From JAHIQC01 sp964565645 (GTDB taxonomy: Bacteria; Actinomycetota; Coriobacteriia; Anaerosomatales; JAHIQC01), in assembly GCA_964565645.1 (NCBI GenBank), contig CAZMFQ010000015.1, forward strand, positions 1 through 41,035: a stretch of DNA of 41,035 nucleotides, read 5' to 3'. Every line of letters starts with the position of its first letter. Position 1 is the stretch's first letter. This document shows positions 1-7,070 of the stretch, in pieces. The notes under the pieces are model-generated. The model was not told the DNA's origin. It saw only the letters and a program-made list of their open reading frames with translations, and ran no database searches. Position numbers and translations under genes: made by a program.

Positions 1-77
<77 letters not shown>

Positions 78-104
78 ATTCAAACCGCCTCACGGCGGAA
101 CGAC

Positions 105-133
105 AGATTACTACGCGGCGGCCTTCGGTGCAA
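105..133 (-). promoter_or_regulatory. putative promoter of tRNA-fMet
   Basis: Read on the minus strand, a TTGCAC -35 box (128-133) is followed after 17 bases by a TAATCT -10 box (105-110). The predicted start would be near 98. A small hairpin, CCGCC/GGCGG (85-98), lies between this start and the mature tRNA end at 77 and could mark the 5' leader removed by RNase P. Confidence 0.45.
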
Positions 134-311
134 GTCTCGCCTCCTCGACCGATGGAACTCCTGTGGAGAATGTGCCGACTCGGCATCCGCTTTGCATGAT
201 GCGGGTAGTGTTCAGTTAAGCGATGGGCGAGGCCGATACAAGATACTGGGCCCGCACGAGTGCGTCGACCCGGCCGGCGCGGCCCGATAGTGGCTCTGAC
301 CTGCAGATTCG

Positions 312-320
312 TGCTATGAT
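312..320 (+). promoter_or_regulatory. extended -10 promoter for the NlpC/P60 gene
   Basis: TGCTATGAT is an extended -10 element (TGn followed by TATGAT) with no recognisable -35. Transcription would start near 327 and give a leader of about 70 bases. The same TGCTAnnnT pattern stands before the atp operon, the M23 hydrolase and tRNA-Gln in this window. The rest of the 319-base gap between tRNA-fMet and this gene shows only the tRNA promoter and the leader hairpin. Confidence 0.45.
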
Positions 321-338
321 GTTTAACTGGATTCACAT

Positions 339-371
339 CGTCCGACGTCTTGGCTTCCGCCAGGTCGGACG
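339..371 (+). promoter_or_regulatory. leader stem-loop before the NlpC/P60 gene
   Basis: CGTCCGAC (339-346) pairs perfectly with GTCGGACG (364-371), and an inner TGGC/GCCA stem closes a TTCC loop. It lies between the extended -10 element and the ribosome binding site, so it should form in the 5' untranslated RNA. It has no T-run, so it is not an obvious terminator. I see no match to a named riboswitch. Confidence 0.5.
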
Positions 372-396
372 TGCCCCGGCTCCGAAAGGTTCGCGT

Positions 397-1641
397 GTGA
401 CGAAAGCACGGCTCACGGCACTCATCCGCCGCGGCGGCGCAACAGCGCTCGCCGCAGTTCTGCTGTGCTCGGCACCCGCCTACGCGGTGCCCGCCGTGAC
501 GACCTCCACGCCTGACGCCACGACCACGGTCACCCCGAGCCCCCTGCCCGATCGGCGCACGCCGACCGAGGACACCTCAGCGATCGATGTGCCCACCAAC
601 GCCCAGACCGAGGCGTTCCGCCGCGAACTGGCCGCCAAGCAGGCGCGTCTGGACGAGTTCATGGCACAGCTCGACGAGCTCGACCGCGAGCTCGCCCTGG
701 CCGCCGAGGCCTACAATGCGGCGGTCGACCGACTCGAGTCCACGAAGTCCCAGGTCGCTGAGAACGAGGTCGACCTCGAAGACGCCAAGCAGGCCTACGC
801 GTTCCAAATGGATCTGCTCAACAAGCGCGCCAACTCCATCTACAAGCAGGGCACGCTCGCGAGTTTCGAAATCCTGTTCGACTCGAAGTCGCTCTCCGAC
901 TTCGTGGCCCGCGTGAAGTTCCTCAACACCATCGGGCTGGCCGACGCCGAGGTCGCCAGCGCCCTCGAGGGCCAGAAGACGATGGTCGAGAAGAAGGCCG
1001 CCGACCTCAAGGACGCCGCCAAGCAGGCCGAAGCGCTCGAGTTCGAGCTCAAGGCGCGCCAGATCGAGGTCATGCTCCGCATCCAGGAGCGCCAGGCCAT
1101 GCTCGCCTCGGCCCAGGGCGACCTGCTCGAACTCCTCGACAGCCAGGCCGGACGTCGCCAGACCGAGGAGGCCGCACTGCTCAAGGAGATCCTCTCCGGC
1201 GTCAACCAGGCCGGCGTGGTCGTCGAGCCCGGTTCGCCGGTCGAGACCGCTCTCGCCTACCACGGTGTCCCCTACCTCTGGGGCGGCGCATCGCCCTCCG
1301 GCTTCGACTGCTCCGGACTGATCCTCTACGTCTTCCGCCAGCACGGCGTCGAACTGCCGCACTACTCCGGCAGCCAGTTCTTGATGGGCGAGAAGGTCAT
1401 GCCTGCCGAGTTGCAGCCTGGCGATGTCGTCTTCTTTGGGTCGCCGATACACCATGTGGGCATGTACATCGGTGGCGGGTACTTCGTGCACGCCCCGAGG
1501 ACCGGTGATTTCGTCAAGATCTCCGCCCTCGCGGGCCGCTCGGACTATGCCGGTGCCCGCCGCTACAACTGGGTCAAGCGCACGACCCCGCCGTTGGGAG
1601 CCACCTCCACCGGTATCGACCCGCTCGCAAGCACTCGCTAG
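397..1641 (+). CDS. secreted coiled-coil NlpC/P60 peptidoglycan endopeptidase
   Basis: Predicted exported cell-wall hydrolase of 414 aa. The GTG start at 397 is chosen because GAAAGG lies just upstream and the product then opens with a basic N-terminus and a signal peptide ending near residue 30 (CSAPAYA). A Thr/Pro-rich linker (31-65) precedes a long Ala/Glu/Lys-rich coiled coil (70-265) with a YKQG motif, as in CwlO/PcsB-type hydrolases. The C-terminal NlpC/P60 domain (280-395) has the catalytic Cys305 (FDCSGL), His353 (HHVGMYIG) and a third polar residue at His365. Family members cut D-Glu to diamino-acid bonds in peptide stems, and the coiled coil normally holds the enzyme inactive until a membrane partner engages it. 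No ftsEX genes are in view. A second hydrolase with a similar coiled coil is at 26843-28069. Confidence 0.93.
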   Translation: MTKARLTALIRRGGATALAAVLLCSAPAYAVPAVTTSTPDATTTVTPSPLPDRRTPTEDTSAIDVPTNAQTEAFRRELAAKQARLDEFMAQLDELDRELALAAEAYNAAVDRLESTKSQVAENEVDLEDAKQAYAFQMDLLNKRANSIYKQGTLASFEILFDSKSLSDFVARVKFLNTIGLADAEVASALEGQKTMVEKKAADLKDAAKQAEALEFELKARQIEVMLRIQERQAMLASAQGDLLELLDSQAGRRQTEEAALLKEILSGVNQAGVVVEPGSPVETALAYHGVPYLWGGASPSGFDCSGLILYVFRQHGVELPHYSGSQFLMGEKVMPAELQPGDVVFFGSPIHHVGMYIGGGYFVHAPRTGDFVKISALAGRSDYAGARRYNWVKRTTPPLGATSTGIDPLASTR

Positions 1642-1770
1642 TAACCCCACCACGAGCACGAGCCCGACGCGCGACGAGAGGCCGCGGGCGTTCGACTGTT
1701 GTATACGCACGCCCCGAGGGGTAGTACCTGTATGGCGCTTCGCGTCGACAGGTCTGAGGAGGAGCACAGC

Positions 1771-3213
1771 ATGAGGGATATCATCGCGGCCGCGATCGAC
1801 GCGGCTGTGTTGGCAGGCGCGACCTACGCCGACGCCCGCGTGGTCGACACGCGACAGGAGGAGATCTCGGTAGAGAACGGACGCGTCGAAGGCGTCGAGT
1901 CCTCGGCATCGTTCGGTATCGGCGTCCGCGTCATCGCGCAGGGCTCCTGGGGCTTCGCCTCCTCGGCGGATGTGAGCGAACGCGGAGCGGCGGAGACCGC
2001 ACGGCAGGCCGTCGCGATCGCCAAGGCCTCGGCGCTGTGTGCCGGCGCTCCAGTCGAGCTCACACCTGTCGAGCCGGTGACCGACCGCTGGTCCGGGCCG
2101 TGCGAGATCGACCCGTTCACCGTCCCGCTCGAGGACAAGCTCGCCGTCCTCCTCGCCGCAGACGAAGCGCTCCGTGCCGAGGAGGCCGTCAGACTCACCA
2201 AGGCGCAGTGCGGCTTCTACCAGGTCCACAAGTGGTTCGGCTCCTCGGAAGGCGCGTTCATCGAGCAGGAGCACACGGAGTCGGGTGCGGGGATCGTCGC
2301 CTACGCCATCGGCGACGGCGAGGTCCTGCCGCGTTCCTATCCGAACTCGCACGGCGGCGGCTGGCGCCAGGCGGGCTGGGAGTACGTCCTCGGCCTCGAT
2401 CTTGCCGGCAACGCGCCGCGTGTGGCCGCCGAGGCTGCCGCGCTCCTGTCGGCAGAGACCTGCCCGAGCGGCGAATACGACCTCATCATCGACGCGAGCC
2501 AGCTCGGTTTGCAGGTGCACGAGTCCATCGGCCACCCGACCGAGCTCGATCGCGTGCTCGGCGACGAGGCCGCCTTCGCTGGCACCTCCTGGGTCACGCT
2601 CCCCGACCTCGGCACGCTGCGCTACGGCTCCGAGCACGTCACCGTGACCGCCGACGCGACCGTCGCGGGCTCGCTCGGCTCCTTCGGCTACGACGACGAG
2701 GGCGTCCCCGCCCAGCGCGACGACATCGTGCGCGAGGGCATGCTCACCGGGCTGCTCTCGAGCCGTGAGTCCGCCGCCGCCATCGGGCGCACGAGCAACG
2801 GATGCATGCGCGCGGATGGGTGGAACCGCATCCCGCTCATCCGCATGACGACCGTCTCGCTCGAGCCGGGCACGTGGTCTTTCGACGACCTGATCGCCGA
2901 CACCGACCGCGGGCTCTACATCGAGACGAACAACTCCTGGTCGATCGATGACAAGCGCCTGAACTTCCAGTTCGCGTGCGAGATCGGCTGGCTCATCGAG
3001 AACGGGAAGCGCACCAAGATGGTCAAGAACCCGAACTACACCGGCATCACCCCGAAGTTCTGGAACAGTTGCGACGCGGTCTGCTCGGCCGACCACTGGT
3101 CGGTCTGGGGGCTGCCCAACTGCGGCAAGGGCGAGCCGATGCAGGTCTCGCACGTGGCCCACGGAGCCGCTCCCGCGCGCTTCCGCGGCGTCAGCGTGGG
3201 GGTGGGCCGATGA
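1771..3213 (+). CDS. tldD: TldD, metalloprotease subunit of the TldD/TldE complex
   Basis: Zinc protease subunit of 480 aa that works with TldE to degrade unfolded or modified peptides; in Enterobacteria the pair matures microcin B17 and degrades CcdA. The HExxxH motif is visible as VHESIGH (His250, Glu251, His255), and PNCGKG (Cys451) matches the C-terminal Cys ligand region of the family. The ATG at 1771 is preceded by GAGGAGGAG at 1756-1764; an upstream in-frame ATG at 1699 has no such site. The last four bases overlap the start of tldE (ATGA), so the two subunits are translationally coupled. No RiPP precursor or maturation gene is next to it, so a general proteolytic role is more likely. 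Confidence 0.95.
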   Translation: MRDIIAAAIDAAVLAGATYADARVVDTRQEEISVENGRVEGVESSASFGIGVRVIAQGSWGFASSADVSERGAAETARQAVAIAKASALCAGAPVELTPVEPVTDRWSGPCEIDPFTVPLEDKLAVLLAADEALRAEEAVRLTKAQCGFYQVHKWFGSSEGAFIEQEHTESGAGIVAYAIGDGEVLPRSYPNSHGGGWRQAGWEYVLGLDLAGNAPRVAAEAAALLSAETCPSGEYDLIIDASQLGLQVHESIGHPTELDRVLGDEAAFAGTSWVTLPDLGTLRYGSEHVTVTADATVAGSLGSFGYDDEGVPAQRDDIVREGMLTGLLSSRESAAAIGRTSNGCMRADGWNRIPLIRMTTVSLEPGTWSFDDLIADTDRGLYIETNNSWSIDDKRLNFQFACEIGWLIENGKRTKMVKNPNYTGITPKFWNSCDAVCSADHWSVWGLPNCGKGEPMQVSHVAHGAAPARFRGVSVGVGR

Positions 3214-4559
3214 GCCGCCACACAGAATCCGCCCGGGAGCTCGCACTGCGAGCAGTCGCGTTCGCATCAGCCGCGGGCGCCGATGAGGCCGAGGCCGTCT
3301 CCTCGGCAGGTACCTCCGCACTCACCCGATTCGCGGGCAACCGCATCCATCAGAACGTTGCCGAGGAGAACGCGTCGGTCTCCGTGCGCGCGGTCGTGGG
3401 CACCCGTGTCGGCGTCGCAGCCACCAACCACACCGACGACGCGGCGCTGCGCGCATGTTGCGAGGCCGCGATCGCCGCGGCCGGAAGCGCCCCGGCCGAT
3501 CCGAGCTTCCCGGGCCTGCCCGGTCCGCGCCCGGTCGAGATCGTCGACCGCTCGAGCGACGCGACGCGCGCGTTCGGGCCAGAGGCTCGCGCCGAGGCGG
3601 TCGCTTCGATCGTGAAGCAGTCGTCGTCGCGGGGACTGACCGCGGCCGGCGGCGTCAAGACCTCCGACGAGGCGGTCGCGATCGCGAACTCCCACGGCGT
3701 CGACGTGGCCCAGGCGGTCACGGGGCTGCGGGCCACGGTGCTCTCGATGAGTGATGCGGGCGGCTCCGGCTGGGCGTCGTTCGTCTCGCGGGACGCCTCC
3801 GAACTCGCGCCGGTCGCCCTGGGTGACGAGGCCGCAAACCTCGCGCAGCGCTCGCAAGGCGCGCAGGACCTCGAGCCCGGTGAGTACACCGTCGTGCTGG
3901 CGCCCGAGGCCGTCGCGGACATCGTGGAGTTCCTCGGCTATCTGTCCTTCGGAGCCAAGGCGGTCGCGGAGCAGCGCTCGTTCATGTCCACGCGCCTCGG
4001 TGAGGCTGTCGCCTCAGAGCTCGTGAGCATCGCCGACGACGCGCTCTCCCCGCTCGCCAACGGACTCGTGTTCGACTTCGAGGGCCAGCCCAAGACGCGT
4101 GTGCCGCTGATCGAGGCCGGCTTGGCCACCGACTACGTCACGGACTCGTACTGGGCTGCACGACTCGAGCGGGCGAACACCGGGCACGCTCTGCCCGCCC
4201 CCAACAGCTACGGACCCATGCCGCTCAACATGGAGATGGCGGCCGGCGACGCGAGCCTCGAGGACCTCATCGCCGGGGTTCGCCACGGCGTGTACGTGAC
4301 GCGGTTCCACTACGTCAACGTCGAGGACCCGATCCCGGCGACGCTCACGGGCATGACCCGTGACGGGACCTTCATGATCGAGAACGGCCGGCTCACCCAC
4401 CCGCTCAAGAACCAGCGCTTCACACAGAGCGCCGTCGAAGCGCTTGCGCGGGTGCAGGGTGTCACGAGCGAGCGCCGCTACATCGGCACGGAGACGAGCC
4501 CGGTGCTCGTGCCGGGGCTGCTCATCGCCGGGTTCAGGCTCACGGGCCAGACGAGCTAG
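3210..4559 (+). CDS. pmbA: TldE/PmbA, partner subunit of TldD
   Basis: Protein of 449 aa homologous to TldD but without an HExxxH motif. This is the norm for TldE/PmbA, which shapes the barrel-like heterodimer that presents substrates to the TldD zinc site. The ATG overlaps the tldD stop codon by four bases. The C-terminal stretch NVEDPIPATLTGMTRDGTF, followed by IENGRL, is characteristic of the family. The gene converges on the ATPase operon and is followed by a GC-rich hairpin at 4582-4609. Confidence 0.93.
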   Translation: MSRHTESARELALRAVAFASAAGADEAEAVSSAGTSALTRFAGNRIHQNVAEENASVSVRAVVGTRVGVAATNHTDDAALRACCEAAIAAAGSAPADPSFPGLPGPRPVEIVDRSSDATRAFGPEARAEAVASIVKQSSSRGLTAAGGVKTSDEAVAIANSHGVDVAQAVTGLRATVLSMSDAGGSGWASFVSRDASELAPVALGDEAANLAQRSQGAQDLEPGEYTVVLAPEAVADIVEFLGYLSFGAKAVAEQRSFMSTRLGEAVASELVSIADDALSPLANGLVFDFEGQPKTRVPLIEAGLATDYVTDSYWAARLERANTGHALPAPNSYGPMPLNMEMAAGDASLEDLIAGVRHGVYVTRFHYVNVEDPIPATLTGMTRDGTFMIENGRLTHPLKNQRFTQSAVEALARVQGVTSERRYIGTETSPVLVPGLLIAGFRLTGQTS

Positions 4560-4581
4560 CGGCCAAGTGTCCTGAGACGAC

Positions 4582-4609
4582 ACGAACCCCGGCGGATGCC
4601 GGGGCTCGT
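4582..4609. terminator. GC-rich hairpin between convergent tldE and atpD
   Basis: CCCCGGC (4587-4593) and GCCGGGG (4598-4604) form a perfect 7-bp stem around a GGAT loop. The stem is extended by ACGA/TCGT after one mismatch. Its place 28 bases after the tldE stop suits a terminator, but neither strand has a clear T-run, so the function is uncertain. Confidence 0.4.
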
Positions 4610-4662
4610 AGTTGGTGCAGTCCCGAAACTGTGGAGGGGCGCCACCGAGGGGAACTGCTCCG

Positions 4663-4686
4663 GTCAGGAGGCTCGTAGATCCTGAC
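4663..4686. other. second intergenic hairpin
   Basis: GTCAGGA (4663-4669) pairs with TCCTGAC (4680-4686) around a 10-base loop that contains GGCTCGTAG. The same nine bases occur at 4603-4611, beside the first hairpin. No reading frame with coding character was seen in 4560-4787. This could be a terminator for the atp operon or part of a small structured RNA. Confidence 0.35.
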
Positions 4687-4787
4687 AACTATTGTATCGG
4701 TCCCGGAATGCCCGCACTTGATACCGAATTGGTGATACGGCGCACTGAACACCCCCTGTGACCTGCGTCACAACAGACGAGCGGTCG

Positions 4788-5435
4788 TCAGCGCGCGGCC
4801 TCCTCGGCGGCCTCCTGTGCGGCGATCATGTCTTTGACCTTCATGAGCCGCGTGAGGTTGGAGCGCTCCGCCTCGTCGAGCTTCATGCCGATCTCGCGGA
4901 TCGCCTCGGTGAGCTGCGGGATGAGCACGTGCTCGAGCGCGTTGACACGCCTGCGCGTGCGCTCGATCTCGGCGGCGAGCAGCTCGATGGCCTTCTCGCG
5001 CTGAGCGAGCTCCACGAGCTCGGGTGCGAGCGTCGCGAGCGAACCGAGCGCCGCATCGAGCACCGCCGGTGTGGAAGCGAGCGAGTACGCCCCCGCCTCG
5101 CGCAGTTCGCCGAGGACCATCTCCGGTATGCGCACGCTCATCACGTTGCGCTCCGTCACGGTGACGAGGTCGGCCGGCGATCCCGCGGCGAGCGCCTGCG
5201 CGAGGCCCACGCGGCCCGCCTCGCCGCGCGAGACGGCCATGAGTCCGTACGCGCCGGCCAGTTCGCGCTCGACGCGCGCGCGCAGCTTGCGGGTCTCACC
5301 GATGCGCGCGAGGAACTCCTTCATGAGCTCGTCGAGCTTGTCTTTGAGCAGCTTGTGCCCACGCTCGGCGACCTGCTTGCGGCGGCGGAGCTTCATGAGC
5401 TCCATGCGGTTCGGATTCACGCGCATCTGAGCCAC
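4788..5435 (-). CDS. atpD: V/A-type ATPase subunit D (central stalk)
   Basis: Central-stalk rotor subunit of 215 aa, mostly alpha-helical coiled coil that runs inside the A3B3 head. The N-terminus (RVNPNRMELMKLRRR) is typical of NtpD/AtpD: a helix rich in Arg/Lys followed by the long N-terminal helix, with the returning C-terminal helix (about 145-215) ending in Ala/Glu repeats. The start is a GTG one base after the stop codon of the small membrane gene; a second possible start is the ATG three codons on (MRVNPNR). It is the last gene of the ATPase operon, as in many bacterial V-type clusters. Confidence 0.94.
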   Translation of the reverse strand: MAQMRVNPNRMELMKLRRRKQVAERGHKLLKDKLDELMKEFLARIGETRKLRARVERELAGAYGLMAVSRGEAGRVGLAQALAAGSPADLVTVTERNVMSVRIPEMVLGELREAGAYSLASTPAVLDAALGSLATLAPELVELAQREKAIELLAAEIERTRRRVNALEHVLIPQLTEAIREIGMKLDEAERSNLTRLMKVKDMIAAQEAAEEAAR

Positions 5436-5436
5436 G

Positions 5437-5628
5437 CTAGATCACCGCCAGCTTCACAAACGCGAAGACCAGGATGCCGAGCACGATCGCGTAGTTTGCG
5501 GCGCGCAGCGCGATGACGGCGCCCGAGGGCTGCACGCCCCACGAGCGCAGCGCGCGCACGCCGATGACCTGCAGCACCGCGAGCAGCGCCGCAAGGCCCA
5601 GGAGCACTATCCAAAGCACGGTGCTCAC
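5437..5628 (-). CDS. 63-aa two-helix membrane protein inside the ATPase operon
   Basis: Unrecognised small protein. A hydrophobic N-terminal segment (about 1-22, WIVLLGLAALLAVLQVIG) and a C-terminal segment (about 42-63, rich in Ile, Val, Leu and Ala) flank a short loop with basic residues (RALRS), which suggests a helical hairpin. The GTG start overlaps the atpB stop codon (GTGA), and its stop is one base before atpD, so it is embedded in the operon and probably co-translated. It is not one of the standard V-type subunits: K, E, C, F, A, B, D, I and H are all accounted for. A role in assembly or as a lipid-facing accessory subunit is inference only. Confidence 0.75.
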   Translation of the reverse strand: MSTVLWIVLLGLAALLAVLQVIGVRALRSWGVQPSGAVIALRAANYAIVLGILVFAFVKLAVI

Positions 5629-7070
5629 GCCTCGACTGCCTCCTCGGCATGCTCGACGACCGCGTCATCGGCGTCCATGTACTTCTCGATGTACTCGTCC
5701 TTGATGCGCTTGAGCTCGGTGCGCGGCAGCAGCTTGACGAGGTCCCAGCCCAGCGCGAGCGTCTCCGCCACGCTGCGCTCCTCGTGCTCGTCCTGCTGGA
5801 TGAAGCGCGTCTCGAACGCGTCCGCGAACGCGGCGAACGCCTTGTCCGCATCGGACAGCGCCGCCTCGCCCAGGATGACCGCGAGTTCCTTGGCCTGGAT
5901 GCCTCGGGCATACGCGCCAAACAGCTGGTTGGAGAGGTCAGCGTGGTCCTCGCGCGTCTTGCCCGGGCCGATACCCTTCTGCTTGAGTCGCGAGAGCGAC
6001 GGCAGGACGGCGACCGGCGGGAAGATGCCGCGGCGGTGCAGGTTGCGGTCGAGGATGATCTGGCCCTCGGTGATGTAGCCGGTGAGGTCCGGGATCGGGT
6101 GCGTCTTGTCGTCCTCGGGCATGGTGAGGATCGGGATCTGCGTGATCGAGCCCTTGCGGCCCTTGATGCGGCCGGCGCGCTCGTAGATGGTCGCGAGGTC
6201 GGTGTAGAGGTAACCCGGGTATCCTCGGCGGCCCGGCACTTCCTTGCGGGCCGCGGAGACCTCACGCAGCGCCTCGCAGTAGTAGGTCATGTCCGTGAGG
6301 ATGACGAGCACGTGCATGTCGCACTCGTAGGCGAGGTACTCGGCAGCGGTGAGCGCCATACGCGGGGTCGCGATGCGCTCGACGGCCGGGTCGTCGGCGA
6401 GGTTCAGGAACATGACCGCCCGCTCGATGGCGGCGGTGTTGCGCAGCTCGCTCATGAAGAAGTCGGCGTCTTCGAAGGTGATGCCCATCGCCGCGAACAC
6501 GACGGCGAAGTCACCCTCCATCTTGGCCCCGACCTTCTCAGGGTCGCTGGAGCGCTCGAGCACCGCGGCCTGACGCGCGATCTGCGCGGCGAGCTGGTTG
6601 TGCGGCAGTCCCGACGCGGAGAAGATCGGCAGTTTCTGGCCGCGCACGAGCGGGTTGAGGCCGTCGATCGAGCTCACGCCCGTCTGGATGAAGTCGTCGG
6701 GGAAGTCGCGCGCCGTCGGATTGATCGGCGAGCCGTAGATCGAGAGGCGCTCGTCGGGCAGGATCTCGGGTCCCCCGTCGCGCGGGCGGCCCAGACCGTC
6801 GAAAACGCGTCCGAGCATGTCGCGGGAGACGCCGAGCGTCAGTCCTCGGCCAAGGAAGCGGACCTTGGTCTGCGAGGGATTGGAGCCCTGCGTGCCCTGG
6901 AAGGCCTGCACGAGCGCAACGTCCTCGTTGACCTCGAGCACGTTGCCGAGCGAGCGGACGCCGTTGGGGAACTCGAGCTCGACGAGCTCACCGTAGGTCA
7001 CGTCCGCGACGTTCTCGACCAGCATCAGCGGGCCGACGATGTCACGTGTTGTCATGTACTCGCGTTCCAT
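5625..7070 (-). CDS. atpB: V/A-type ATPase subunit B (non-catalytic)
   Basis: Subunit of 481 aa that alternates with AtpA in the head and contributes to the non-catalytic nucleotide sites. The N-terminal barrel domain (about 8-75) is followed by the nucleotide-binding fold. Where AtpA has its P-loop, this protein has SASGLPHNQLAAQ (around residue 150), the degenerate form normal for B subunits. RMALTAAEYLAYE and RRGYPGYLYTDLATIYERAG are strongly conserved family blocks. The ATG directly abuts the atpA stop codon with no gap. Confidence 0.96.
   Translation of the reverse strand: MEREYMTTRDIVGPLMLVENVADVTYGELVELEFPNGVRSLGNVLEVNEDVALVQAFQGTQGSNPSQTKVRFLGRGLTLGVSRDMLGRVFDGLGRPRDGGPEILPDERLSIYGSPINPTARDFPDDFIQTGVSSIDGLNPLVRGQKLPIFSASGLPHNQLAAQIARQAAVLERSSDPEKVGAKMEGDFAVVFAAMGITFEDADFFMSELRNTAAIERAVMFLNLADDPAVERIATPRMALTAAEYLAYECDMHVLVILTDMTYYCEALREVSAARKEVPGRRGYPGYLYTDLATIYERAGRIKGRKGSITQIPILTMPEDDKTHPIPDLTGYITEGQIILDRNLHRRGIFPPVAVLPSLSRLKQKGIGPGKTREDHADLSNQLFGAYARGIQAKELAVILGEAALSDADKAFAAFADAFETRFIQQDEHEERSVAETLALGWDLVKLLPRTELKRIKDEYIEKYMDADDAVVEHAEEAVEA

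Noticed and set aside
321..396. A c-di-AMP (ydaO) riboswitch before the NlpC/P60 gene
   Set aside because: The predicted leader is only about 70 bases and lacks the conserved sequence blocks; only a simple stem-loop is seen.
577..3321. A 914-aa open frame on the minus strand opposite the NlpC/P60 and tldD genes
   Set aside because: It is antisense to two well-supported genes; long stop-free shadow frames are expected at this GC content, and the translation is Arg/Gly/Val-rich without any domain.
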